Source: Pseudomonas siliginis
GTDB taxonomy: Bacteria; Pseudomonadota; Gammaproteobacteria; Pseudomonadales; Pseudomonadaceae
Assembly (NCBI RefSeq): GCF_019145195.1
Contig: NZ_JAHSTW010000009.1
Span: forward strand, 1 to 64,000
Reading direction: 5' to 3'
DNA length: 64,000 nucleotides
This document shows, one piece after another, positions 7,115 to 15,619 of the stretch; position 1 is the first letter of the stretch; each line of letters opens with the position of its first letter. Both the position numbers and the translations under genes were made by a program. Under the pieces are notes generated by a model, which searched no databases, had not been told where the DNA came from, and saw nothing but the letters and a program-made list of their open reading frames with translations.

Positions 7115-9346
7115 ATGACAGACTGGTTGCAAGACAACGGCGAGATGGCCGGGCAGATCCGCCGTCACGACTGGGCGAATTCGCCCCTCGGCCCGCTGGA
7201 ACACTGGCCCGATGTACTCAAGACCACCGTCTCGCTCAGCCTCGCCTCGCATTTCCCTCAGGCGATCGTCTGGGGACCGCAACTGATCACCCTCTATAAT
7301 GACGCCTTCGTGCCGATTCTCGGCGACAAGCCGCATGCGCTGGGACGTCCTTTCAGCGACATCTGGAAAGAAGCCTGGCATGAGATCAGCCCGATAGCCG
7401 AGGCGGCCTATGCCGGCCAAGCCACCTACATCGAAAACTTTGCCCTGAAGATCGAACGCGGCAACGGTCCGGAGCAGGCGTTCTTCACTTTCTGCTACAG
7501 CCCGATTCGTGACTCGCTGGGCAATGTCGTCGGCATGCTCGACACGGTCACCGAGACCACCCAGACCGTTTATCTCAACCAACGCCTGGCCGTCCTCGAT
7601 GCCATCGGCGAAGCGGTGACCAATGCCACCGATGCGCAAGCAATCCTGGCGGCGAGCACCCGGCTGATGGTCGAGCAGTTGCAATTGTCCAACTGCGCGT
7701 ACGCCGACATGGATGCCGACGAGGATGGCTTCACCATTCGCGGCGACTATGCGGCACCGGGTTCGCCAAGCATCGTCGGCCACTACCGCCTGCGCGATTT
7801 CGGTGAGAAGGCAGTGACTCTGCTGCGCGCCGGGGAACCGCTGGTCATCCATGACAACCGCAGCGAGCTACCACCGGAAGAGTCGGCGACCTTTCAGGCC
7901 ATCGGTATTACCGCGACCATTTGTGTACCACTGATCAAGCAGGGCCGTCTGACCGCATTGATGGCCGTCCACGACAAAGTGCCGCGGGTCTGGTCGCAAT
8001 TTGAGCAGGCATTGATGAGCGAAGTGACCGAACGGTGCTGGGCGCACATCGAACGGGTGCGCGCCGATGCGAACGTGCGCGAGGGCTTGCTTGCATTGGC
8101 TGAACTCAATGCCACGCTGGAACAACGGGTCGAGGAACGCAGCCTGCGCCTGGCCCAGGCCGAGTCGGCGTTGCCCCAGTCGCAAAAGCTCGAAGCCATC
8201 GGCCAATTAACCGGCGGCGTCGCCCACGACTTCAATAATCTGCTGACGATCATTCGTTCGTCGGTGGACTTTCTGCGCCAGCCCAACCTGCCGGAAGAAC
8301 GCCGCCAGCGCTACATGCGCGCGGTTTCCGATACCGTCGAGCGCGCCTCCAAACTGACCAGCCAGTTGCTCGCCTTCGCTCGCCGTCAGCCGCTCAATCC
8401 GCAGGTGGTCGATGCCGGCGAACGGCTGGCCAATATTGGCGAGATGCTCGAATCGGTCACCGGCGCGCAGATTCACGTGTGCGTCGAGCGCCCGGATCAC
8501 CCCTGCTACATCCGCGTCGATCTCAGTCAGTTCGAAACCGCGTTGATCAACATCGCCCTGAACGCTCGCGACGCAATGAATGGTCAGGGTGAGCTGAAAT
8601 TGCGCCTGGAGTGCCACAAAGCGCTGCCGCCGATTCGCGGCCACGCTGCGTCCAGCAGCCATTTCGTGTCGATTGCCCTGGCCGACACCGGTGCCGGTAT
8701 CGACGCACACACCCTTGAACACATCTTCGAGCCGTTCTTTACCACCAAGGCTGTCGGCAAAGGCACGGGTCTCGGGCTGTCGCAGGTGTTCGGGTTTGCC
8801 AAGCAGTCGGGCGGCAACGTCGACGTCTCCAGCGTCCTTGGACAAGGCACCGAGTTCACCTTGTATTTGCCGCAAGTGCCGGCGATCGAGGCAGAAATGG
8901 ACGAGGCAGAGGACGATGGCGAGGTGCAGCCGGCCTGCGAAAAACGCCGGGTGCTGGTGGTCGAAGACAATCTCGATGTTGGTCGCTTTGCCAACCAGAT
9001 CCTCCAGGATCTGGGCTATGAAACCGCATGGGCAACCAACGCTGAAGAAGCCCTGCAGTTGGCGGGCAGCGATGCCAGCGCGTTCGATGCGGTGTTTTCC
9101 GACGTGGTCATGCCGGGCATCACCGGAGTCGCGTTGGCGAAGGAACTGCGCCAGCGCCGCCCCGATCTACCGGTGATTCTGACTTCCGGCTACAGCGAAG
9201 AACTGGCGCGCAGCGGGTACGAAGGTTTCGAATTTCTCGCCAAGCCCTACTCCGCCGAACAGGTCTCGCGGATTCTCGGCAAGACCTGGCTCAAGGACGC
9301 AAAACCCGCGGCGTCAGTGGTGATCGACGCCGGCGCGCTTGAGTAA
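7115..9346 (+). CDS. Soluble hybrid histidine kinase, PAS-GAF-HisKA-HATPase-REC
   Basis: 743 residues without membrane segments. In order: a PAS-like domain (about 20-155, PLGPLEHWP and WGPQLITLYNDAF), a GAF domain (about 165-310), a coiled coil, HisKA with phospho-accepting H371 in GGVAHDFNNLL, an ATPase domain with DTGAGI and GKGTGLGLS boxes, and a C-terminal receiver with phospho-accepting D663 in FSDVVMPG. The architecture resembles bacteriophytochrome-like and LOV-type family-2 hybrid kinases, but the PAS domain lacks the LOV cysteine motif NCRFLQ. No output regulator gene is adjacent. ATG 7115 has GGAAAG upstream. Its 3' end overlaps the convergent sulP gene by 33 bases. Confidence 0.9.
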   Translation: MTDWLQDNGEMAGQIRRHDWANSPLGPLEHWPDVLKTTVSLSLASHFPQAIVWGPQLITLYNDAFVPILGDKPHALGRPFSDIWKEAWHEISPIAEAAYAGQATYIENFALKIERGNGPEQAFFTFCYSPIRDSLGNVVGMLDTVTETTQTVYLNQRLAVLDAIGEAVTNATDAQAILAASTRLMVEQLQLSNCAYADMDADEDGFTIRGDYAAPGSPSIVGHYRLRDFGEKAVTLLRAGEPLVIHDNRSELPPEESATFQAIGITATICVPLIKQGRLTALMAVHDKVPRVWSQFEQALMSEVTERCWAHIERVRADANVREGLLALAELNATLEQRVEERSLRLAQAESALPQSQKLEAIGQLTGGVAHDFNNLLTIIRSSVDFLRQPNLPEERRQRYMRAVSDTVERASKLTSQLLAFARRQPLNPQVVDAGERLANIGEMLESVTGAQIHVCVERPDHPCYIRVDLSQFETALINIALNARDAMNGQGELKLRLECHKALPPIRGHAASSSHFVSIALADTGAGIDAHTLEHIFEPFFTTKAVGKGTGLGLSQVFGFAKQSGGNVDVSSVLGQGTEFTLYLPQVPAIEAEMDEAEDDGEVQPACEKRRVLVVEDNLDVGRFANQILQDLGYETAWATNAEEALQLAGSDASAFDAVFSDVVMPGITGVALAKELRQRRPDLPVILTSGYSEELARSGYEGFEFLAKPYSAEQVSRILGKTWLKDAKPAASVVIDAGALE

Positions 9347-10759
9347 TTTCTTGCAGCGTTCCGACAGATGAAACACCTGTAAATGCTTGCCTGCCTTGGC
9401 GTAGCGTTCACGCAGGGTTTTCAACGCGGCAATCGCCGAGTAGTCGACAAAGCTCAGGTGCCGGCAATCGAGAGTGACTTTGGCCGGATCGTTGGCCGGG
9501 TCGAACTGATTGAGAAACGGCGTGGTCGAGGCGAAAAACAGCGTGCCGTGCAGGCGATAGAGCTTGCTGCCATCGGCTTCAAGATGTTCATCGGCATACA
9601 GTTCGCGGGCCTGCTGCCAGGCGAAGTTGAGCGCAGCGATGATGATCCCGCACAGCACGGCCGTGGCCAGATCGGTGAACACGGTGATGGTGGTCACCGC
9701 GATGATCACCAGCACATCGTGCAGCGGCACCTTGTTTATCACCCGCAACGACGCCCAGGCGAACGTCTGCTGAGATACCACAAACATCACCCCCACCAGT
9801 GCGGCCAGCGGAATACGCTCGATCAGCGGCGACAGAAACAGAATGAACAACAGAATCAGCACACCGGCCACAACGCCGGACAAGCGCCCGCGCCCGCCGG
9901 AGCTGAGGTTGATCACGGTCTGGCCGATCATCGCGCAACCGCCCATGCCGCCGAACGCACCGGACACCATGTTCGCCGCGCCGAGCGCTACGCACTCACG
10001 ATCCGGATAGCCACGAGTCTCGGTGATTTCGTCGGTCAGGTTCAGTGTCAGCAAGGTTTCCAGCAGGCCGACCATCGCCATCAGGATCGCGTACGGAGCG
10101 ATGATGCGCAGCGTTTCCAGGCTCCACGGAATGTCCGGCATGGCAAAAGTCGGCAGACCGCCGGCAATGTGCGCCATGTCGCCGAGGGTGCGGGTCGGCA
10201 GGCCGAACAGGTAGACCAGCAGGCCGACACCAAGGATCGCCACCAGGGCCGGCGGCACTGCTTTGGTCAGGCGCGGCAGGATGTAAACGATGGCCATGGT
10301 CAGTAGCACCAGCCCGGTCATCAGATACAGCGGCGTACCGCTGAGCCAGTGCTCGCCGCTTTTGAAGTGCTCCAGTTGCGCCAGGGCAATGATGATCGCC
10401 AGGCCGTTGACGAAACCGAGCATCACCGGATGCGGCACCATGCGCACCAGTTTGCCCAAGCGCAACAGCCCGAACGCCATCATGATCAGACCGCCGAGCA
10501 GCACCGTTGCCAGCAGATATTGCACGCCGTGTTGCACCACCAGCGCGACGATCACCACCGCCATCGAACCCGCCGCACCGGAAACCATGCCCGGTCGGCC
10601 GCCAAACAACGCCGTCAGCGTGCAAATGATGAACGCGCCGTACAAGCCCATCAGCGGATTGAGATGCGCGACCAGCGCGAAAGCAATGCATTCGGGCAAC
10701 AGGGCGAACGAGGTGGTGAGTCCGGCGAGGACATCGGCGCGCAGACGAATCGGTTTCAT
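9314..10759 (-). CDS. SulP/SLC26 family anion transporter with STAS domain
   Basis: A 481-residue inner-membrane transporter. It opens with the SulP-type segment DVLAGLTTSFALLPECIAFA, continues with about 10-12 hydrophobic helices, including the conserved GGMGGCAMIGQTVIN, and ends in a cytoplasmic STAS domain (about 390-481, with VTLDCRHLSFVDYSAIAAL). Family members move sulfate, bicarbonate, C4-dicarboxylates or other anions. The hydrophilic tail is short for the family but the STAS core is present. The substrate cannot be assigned. It stands alone and its 3' end overlaps the hybrid kinase gene. Confidence 0.88.
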   Translation of the reverse strand: MKPIRLRADVLAGLTTSFALLPECIAFALVAHLNPLMGLYGAFIICTLTALFGGRPGMVSGAAGSMAVVIVALVVQHGVQYLLATVLLGGLIMMAFGLLRLGKLVRMVPHPVMLGFVNGLAIIIALAQLEHFKSGEHWLSGTPLYLMTGLVLLTMAIVYILPRLTKAVPPALVAILGVGLLVYLFGLPTRTLGDMAHIAGGLPTFAMPDIPWSLETLRIIAPYAILMAMVGLLETLLTLNLTDEITETRGYPDRECVALGAANMVSGAFGGMGGCAMIGQTVINLSSGGRGRLSGVVAGVLILLFILFLSPLIERIPLAALVGVMFVVSQQTFAWASLRVINKVPLHDVLVIIAVTTITVFTDLATAVLCGIIIAALNFAWQQARELYADEHLEADGSKLYRLHGTLFFASTTPFLNQFDPANDPAKVTLDCRHLSFVDYSAIAALKTLRERYAKAGKHLQVFHLSERCKKLLKRAGVDHH

Positions 10760-10919
10760 GGCTTACCTGACTGAGCGGCCGTCGGGCACGGCTGCTGTTT
10801 TCGCAAAAAAAGAGGGAGGCGAATGTTACGGAATTGTTCAGCCTCGGGCCAGTGAAACGCTGACATGGAGTGGCGCGGGCCTTATCCTTGCAGGCTTGTC
10901 CATCGAATCGAGTCGCAGC

Positions 10920-11264
10920 ATGTCAGCGTTTTTGTCCGCCCGGGATGTGTGTCAGCGTCTGCGCGAAGCTGCGCTGGGCGTGCTTGCGTTCGAAGTCTGC
11001 GAGGTAATGTCCCAGTCCGGGCTGATTCCCGTTGATATCGAAGGCTGGCATCTGCTGTTGGACTTCGCCGACGGACATTTGCATCACTGTGAATACGCGC
11101 GCAACTGCGCCGGGGACGAAGCGACGCTCAACACGTGGCAGCGTTATGGCACGGACCCGGTGAGTCTGCTCAGCACATGGGAACTGGCGCAGATCGAGCG
11201 GTTACTGCGTGAGGCGGATGGAGATGTGGCTCAGGGCATCATTTCCAGAACCGGTGACGACTGA
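10920..11264 (+). CDS. Small conserved Pseudomonas protein, resembles DUF7693
   Basis: 114 residues, soluble, acidic. Seen are an N-terminal helix (SARDVCQRLREAALGVL), a central IEGWHLLLDFADG and a late YGTDPVSLLSTWE motif. From memory this pattern matches a small Pseudomonas family (DUF7693) of unknown function. The assignment is tentative. The ATG at 10920 begins at the conserved-looking N-terminus; no signal peptide or membrane segment is present. Its last 34 bases overlap the convergent LprI-like gene. Confidence 0.7.
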   Translation: MSAFLSARDVCQRLREAALGVLAFEVCEVMSQSGLIPVDIEGWHLLLDFADGHLHHCEYARNCAGDEATLNTWQRYGTDPVSLLSTWELAQIERLLREADGDVAQGIISRTGDD

Positions 11265-12247
11265 TTTTCTTGCATGCGGTCATACCAGCCCTGCAGCACA
11301 TCGGGCAACCGCTTCTTCCACTTCGCCACGTTGGTGTAGTACCGCAGATGTTCATGGCCCTGATCATCGTAGCTTTTGAAGATCAGCCAGACCTGTGCGT
11401 CTGCAGCACTCATCAGAATGCCGATGCCGCCGAGACCGCGCATCCACATTTCTACAACCTGAGCATCGGCCATATCTTTTGAGTCTTCGCCGACCTGCAA
11501 GGAACCGGAGGTTTCTACCAGTTTCTGGTAGTCGGTCTTGAGCAGCGAACGCAGTACCTGATCTTCTGCGGGTGTGCGAGCCAGACCCAGGCTGAGCAGA
11601 TCGTAATCCAGCTTCAGCGGTTGTTCGGAGGCGACATACCGACCGGCGTAATACACGCCCATGCCACCGCCGCAGTCGGAATCCGCACCGGTTTGCGTGA
11701 CGTTCAGTACGCCATTGATGGGCGTGAAGGCGAGTTTGCAGGCGTCCTCGGCGTACAGGGCTGTTCCATCCTTGAGTATGGCAACGCCGGTCAAGTCTCC
11801 GGAATTGGCGCCCTCGCCTGCTGAGATATCGATGGCGATATGCGTGGCATCACGACGTTGGGTGACAAGGGTCGCCGAGGTCGAGGTGCCGGGCGGAATC
11901 AGTTGCCAGGTGGCATCCCAGCTGAAGGGCTGGACCGCGTGTTCGAGCTCAGTGAGGCGCATCAGGTATTCGCGCCGCAGACACGCGCTCAGGTCGCCGC
12001 AGGCGTTGCGGTTTTTCAGCCACTGACGCTGGTCGGTTTTCAGCATTTTGGGATCGGCAACTTTGCCCAGCGTGGTCCGCCATTGCTCGGCGAGTTTGTC
12101 GTCGAGGGTTGAGAGGTAGGGATCAGTGCAGATGGCTTTTTCGGTTTTGCTGGTGGCATGGGTGCAATCGAAACTGCTGGCGTGGGCGGTGCAGGCGAGG
12201 ACGAGAGATGTCAGCGCCACGGCGTGACGCAGGTAGATAGCGAACAT
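11231..12247 (-). CDS. Exported protein with N-terminal LprI-like domain
   Basis: 338 residues. A signal peptide (to about AHA, residue 23) is followed by a segment like the LprI N-terminal domain (about 25-105) with paired cysteines C28, C40, C83 and C89, the SKTEKAICTDPYLSTLDD core and a KTDQRQWLKNRNAC motif. LprI proteins were first described as lysozyme inhibitors, but many homologues have no tested activity. The remaining 230 residues match nothing I recognise. Location is inferred to be periplasmic. It is convergent with and overlaps the DUF7693-like gene. Confidence 0.78.
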   Translation of the reverse strand: MFAIYLRHAVALTSLVLACTAHASSFDCTHATSKTEKAICTDPYLSTLDDKLAEQWRTTLGKVADPKMLKTDQRQWLKNRNACGDLSACLRREYLMRLTELEHAVQPFSWDATWQLIPPGTSTSATLVTQRRDATHIAIDISAGEGANSGDLTGVAILKDGTALYAEDACKLAFTPINGVLNVTQTGADSDCGGGMGVYYAGRYVASEQPLKLDYDLLSLGLARTPAEDQVLRSLLKTDYQKLVETSGSLQVGEDSKDMADAQVVEMWMRGLGGIGILMSAADAQVWLIFKSYDDQGHEHLRYYTNVAKWKKRLPDVLQGWYDRMQENQSSPVLEMMP

Positions 12248-12330
12248 CGAGAGATTCCATTCTTCGGGCGGCGGGGATTATGCCAGTGCTGCTGCCGTAA
12301 ATCGCCGCTGTCGTAGAGCCTGCTCACCCC

Positions 12331-12420
12331 TGTGGGAGCGAGCCTGCTCGCGAAGGCGGTATATCAGTCGGTTTGATGTTGGCTGTCATAGCGCTTTTGC
12401 GAGCAGGCTCGCTCCCACAG
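12331..12420. repeat. Inverted pair of type A REPs (REPIN)
   Basis: Two inverted copies of GGGAGCGAGCCTGCTCGCG (12331-12359 and 12397-12420) about 40 bases apart, with no gene inside. This is the standard REPIN arrangement. Confidence 0.9.
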
Positions 12421-12435
12421 GGGGTTTGTGTGAGT

Positions 12436-12969
12436 TCAGAAGGTGATTTCGGCTGCCGGTTTGACGTCGATTCGTGCCACGGAACTGGTCAGGGCGGCGA
12501 AGTCCTTGTTGTGTTGGGCAATGATGTCCTCGGCGCTCATGTTGCCGTTATCGACCGTCGAATGTGCATCCCGCGCGACGACGATGTCGTAACCCAGTGA
12601 ATGCGCGCTGCGCACCGTGGCGTTGACGCAGTAATCGGTTTGCAGGCCGCAGATGATCAGGCGTTCGAAGTCCTCGCTGGGCAGCAGCTTGCCGAGATCG
12701 GTCTGGTAGAAAGAATCCCCGGTAGTCTTGCCTACACGCAGGTCTTTCGTCGAAGTCAGCAAACCTTCGGCCAGTTGCCAACCGTCCGCGCCATGCACGA
12801 ACGGACCGTCCTTTTCTTCGTGCTGAATCAACACCACCGGAACGCCAGCTGTGCGGGCGCGTTGGCTGAGATCATTGATCGTGGCGATTACGCGGTCGAT
12901 TTCAAAACACTGATATTCACCAGCACACAGTGCTTGCTGGACGTCGATGATCAGTAATGCGGTGGTCAT
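12436..12969 (-). CDS. Isochorismatase-family cysteine hydrolase
   Basis: 177 residues with the family catalytic triad visible as D9 (LIIDVQ), K81 (VGKTTGDSF) and C114 (CGLQTDYCVNATVR). Such enzymes hydrolyse amides or ethers, for example nicotinamide, N-carbamoylsarcosine or isochorismate; the substrate here is not evident. The ATG at 12969 begins MTTALLIIDVQ, the usual start. It lies 64 bases downstream of ggt on the same strand, but a GC-rich hairpin with a T-run on the opposite strand lies between them, so co-transcription is uncertain. Confidence 0.88.
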   Translation of the reverse strand: MTTALLIIDVQQALCAGEYQCFEIDRVIATINDLSQRARTAGVPVVLIQHEEKDGPFVHGADGWQLAEGLLTSTKDLRVGKTTGDSFYQTDLGKLLPSEDFERLIICGLQTDYCVNATVRSAHSLGYDIVVARDAHSTVDNGNMSAEDIIAQHNKDFAALTSSVARIDVKPAAEITF

Positions 12970-12999
12970 GTCGAGCCTTCCTTGATCAGTCCTTGAGAT

Positions 13000-13026
13000 G
13001 GGGCGGACCTGAGCCCGCCCCTTTTT
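13000..13026. terminator. Hairpin between ggt and the cysteine hydrolase gene
   Basis: A 7-bp GC stem (13000-13006 with 13015-13021) is followed by five T residues on the plus strand and preceded by none on the minus strand. Both flanking genes run leftward, so it is not a textbook terminator for ggt; it may only slow read-through. Confidence 0.35.
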
Positions 13027-13033
13027 ACTCCGC

Positions 13034-14761
13034 TCAGTAACCCAGTGACAAGCCGGTATTACGCCGTGGATCATTGGCGCCGTAGAAGCGATTCTTGCCA
13101 ACCGGTTTGCCGTCCAGTGACGGCGCGCCGACCAGAATCGCGGCAATGTGGTTGGGATCCTGCGGGCCGGCAAACTTGTGGCCCCAGCTCTCGAGGAGCT
13201 TTTTCGTATCCGGGCTGGCGGCGAAGTCTTCGAGGTTGGTTTCCTCCGGCATCCACTGCTGATGGAAGCGCGGCGCGTCGACCGCTTCCTGCAAGCCCAT
13301 GCCGTAATCGATGACGTTGAGCATGGTCAGCAAGGTCGCGGTGATGATCCGGCTACCCCCCGGCGTGCCGACCACCATCACTACTTTGCCATCCTTGGTG
13401 ACGATGGTCGGACTCATCGACGACAGCGGCGCCTTGCCCGGTGCGATAGCGTTAGCCTCGCCTTGAACCAGCCCATACATGTTCGGAACGCCGACCTTGG
13501 AGGTGAAGTCGTCCATTTCATCGTTGAGGATCACCCCGGTCTTGCTCGCCATCACGCCGGCGCCGAACCAGTCATTAAGGGTGTAGGTGACGGAGACGGC
13601 ATTGCCCCACTTGTCGACGATCGAATAGTGCGTGGTGTTGCTGCCTTCGTGGGGCGCCACACCGGGTTTGAGCTCAGCCGACACGCCGGCCTTCTGCGGC
13701 TGGATGGCGTTGCGCAGTTTGGTCGCGTAATTCTTGTCCAGCAGGTGCTCGATCGGATTCTTCACAAAATCCGGATCGCCGAGGTAGCTGTTGCGATCAA
13801 CGTATGCGTGGCGCATCGCTTCGATCTGGTAGTGCATGCCCTGAGCGGAATGGAAGCCCAGGTCCTTCATCGGATAGCCTTCGAGGATATTCATGATCTG
13901 GCAGATCACCACCCCGCCGGAGCTGGGCGGTGGCGCCGAGACCACGTGATAGCCGCGATAATCGCACTCCACCGGGGCGAGTTCGCGAGTCTTGTATTTG
14001 TCCAGGTCGGCCTGGCTGATGATGCCTTTGTTGGCCTGGCTGGAAGTGACAATGGCATCGGCGACCCAGCCTTTGTAGAAGCCGTCGGCGCCCTTCTCGG
14101 AAATTGTCCGCAGGGTTTTCGCCAGATCCTTTTGCACCAGTTTCTGCCCGACCTGCATCGGCTCGCCGTTGCTGAGGAAGATCGAGCCGGAATCGCGCAT
14201 GTCCTTCTTGAACACATCCGTCGCGTATTCGAGCAGCTCGACATCGCCCTGCTGCAGCTCGAAACCGTCTTCGGCCAGTTTGATCGCCGGGGCAATCATG
14301 TCCTTGCGCTGTTTGGTGCCATATTTGCTCAGCGCCAGCTCCATGCCGGACACGGTGCCCGGCACCCCGACGGCCAGATGGCCGCGCGTGCTCAAGTCCG
14401 GGATGACGTTACCGTCCTTGTCCAGATACATGTTGGCGGTCGCTGCCAGCGGCGCTTTCTCACGGAAATCGAGAAAGGTCTTGCGTCCGTCCGCCAGTTG
14501 AATGGTCATGAATCCGCCACCGCCAAGATTGCCCGCAGCCGGGTAGACCACCGCCAGCGCATAGCCCACGGCCACTGCCGCATCCACGGCATTGCCGCCG
14601 TTTTTCAACACATCGACGCCGACATGGGTCGCCAGATGTTGCGCGGTGACCACCATGCCGTTTTCCGCCGCCACCGGCGCCACCGATGCCGCGTGAGCCA
14701 TGAGACAGCTGAGCGCCAGGGAGGTCGCAATGAGCGATCTGGCCAAAGGTTCGTACTTCAT
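13034..14761 (-). CDS. ggt: Gamma-glutamyltransferase (glutathione hydrolase)
   Basis: Periplasmic enzyme that removes or transfers the gamma-glutamyl group of glutathione. 575 residues, the normal size. There is a signal peptide (MKYEPLARSLIATSLALS, cleavage near AHA). Autocleavage is expected before T376 of the TTHYS motif, giving large and small subunits, with the nucleophile T376. The C-terminal GTPGGSRIITA and MSPTIV segments line the substrate pocket. It is followed by a cysteine hydrolase gene. The role in glutathione salvage is family knowledge. Confidence 0.95.
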   Translation of the reverse strand: MKYEPLARSLIATSLALSCLMAHAASVAPVAAENGMVVTAQHLATHVGVDVLKNGGNAVDAAVAVGYALAVVYPAAGNLGGGGFMTIQLADGRKTFLDFREKAPLAATANMYLDKDGNVIPDLSTRGHLAVGVPGTVSGMELALSKYGTKQRKDMIAPAIKLAEDGFELQQGDVELLEYATDVFKKDMRDSGSIFLSNGEPMQVGQKLVQKDLAKTLRTISEKGADGFYKGWVADAIVTSSQANKGIISQADLDKYKTRELAPVECDYRGYHVVSAPPPSSGGVVICQIMNILEGYPMKDLGFHSAQGMHYQIEAMRHAYVDRNSYLGDPDFVKNPIEHLLDKNYATKLRNAIQPQKAGVSAELKPGVAPHEGSNTTHYSIVDKWGNAVSVTYTLNDWFGAGVMASKTGVILNDEMDDFTSKVGVPNMYGLVQGEANAIAPGKAPLSSMSPTIVTKDGKVVMVVGTPGGSRIITATLLTMLNVIDYGMGLQEAVDAPRFHQQWMPEETNLEDFAASPDTKKLLESWGHKFAGPQDPNHIAAILVGAPSLDGKPVGKNRFYGANDPRRNTGLSLGY

Positions 14762-14880
14762 GAGTCGATCTCTTTTTGTTTTTGGGGACTGCGCAAAACG
14801 CAGGGCAACGCTTCAGAAGCAACAAGCAGTATGGTCGGCTTTGGGTATTGCGCCTCCCCGTTCAGCCAGTATGCTGAGCC

Positions 14881-14930
14881 ATCGCAGCCTTTGGCAGCTC
14901 CTGAAAAATGCGTCGAAGGCTGCGATCTTT
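14881..14930 (-). repeat. Inverted repeat, ATCGCAGCCTT type, possible terminator
   Basis: Arms 14881-14891 and 14917-14927 (ATCGCAGCCTT / AAGGCTGCGAT) pair perfectly over 11 bases. A single similar arm, GATCGCAGCC, lies at 32,301-32,325. The pair sits immediately beyond the stop of the leftward Nudix gene and may stabilise or end its mRNA. Confidence 0.75.
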
Positions 14931-14932
14931 CA

Positions 14933-15520
14933 TCAAGCGAAGAGGTTATTCATCGCTGCGTACTGCAACAGCATGATGGTCTTGGCATCGCAGATCTCGC
15001 CGCGTTGAAATGCTGCCAGTGCCTCATCGAAGCCCCATTCGAGCACTTCCAGTTCTTCGGTTTCCTCTTCCAGCCCACCACCGTCGCTGACTTTGGACGC
15101 GGCGTCGTATTCGGCGATAAAAAAGTGCAGCTTCTCCGTCACCGAGCCGGGGCTCATATACGCCTCGAATACTTTCTTCACGTCATGCACGCGATAACCG
15201 GTTTCCTCCTCGGCTTCGTCACGAATGCGTTGCTCAGGGGCGGCACCTTCCAGCAACCCCGCCGCCACCTCGATCAACAATCCATCGTGGCCGTTGACGA
15301 ACACCGGCAAACGAAACTGGCGGGTCAGCACCACCGTGCGCTTTTCGCGGTTGAACAGCAGAATCGCCGCGCCGTTGCCCCGGTCGTAGACCTCGCGGGT
15401 CTGGCGCTGCCATTCACCGTTGTTGCGGTGGTAGTCGAAAGTGATTTTCTTCAGCAGATACCAGTCGTGGGACAACACCTGAGTGTCGACGATGTTGACC
15501 CGTTCGGCTGTGTTGGACAT
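14933..15520 (-). CDS. nudK: Nudix hydrolase of the NudK (GDP-mannose pyrophosphatase) type
   Basis: 195 residues, close to E. coli NudK (191). Seen are the NudK-like N-terminus (SHDWYLLKKITFDY) and a Nudix box one residue short of canonical, GLLEGAAPEQRIRDEAEEET then GY, as in NudK, followed by MSPGSVTEKLHFF. NudK cleaves GDP-mannose; ADP-ribose is an alternative substrate in relatives. The ATG at 15520 has AGGA upstream; longer starts at 15541 and 15577 are possible. It is separated from the upstream LPMO-like gene by a terminator, so it is an independent unit. Confidence 0.82.
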   Translation of the reverse strand: MSNTAERVNIVDTQVLSHDWYLLKKITFDYHRNNGEWQRQTREVYDRGNGAAILLFNREKRTVVLTRQFRLPVFVNGHDGLLIEVAAGLLEGAAPEQRIRDEAEEETGYRVHDVKKVFEAYMSPGSVTEKLHFFIAEYDAASKVSDGGGLEEETEELEVLEWGFDEALAAFQRGEICDAKTIMLLQYAAMNNLFA

Positions 15521-15575
15521 CGCGTCTGATCCTGTCTTCATGGGGGGACTGCCATGGTCGATCAATTGCGCCGAC

Positions 15576-15603
15576 AAAAAAAGCCCGGCAGCGCTACCGG
15601 GCT
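15576..15603 (-). terminator. Intrinsic terminator of the AA10-like gene
   Basis: A 7-bp stem AGCCCGG/CCGGGCT (15582-15588 with 15597-15603). Read leftward it is followed by seven U residues. Confidence 0.85.
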
Positions 15604-15619
15604 CGTTCAGCCTGCGCGG

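Noticed and set aside
13000..13026. The hairpin below ggt as a clear terminator of ggt
   Set aside because: Its T-run is on the plus strand, while both flanking genes are on the minus strand, so it is listed only as a weak hairpin.
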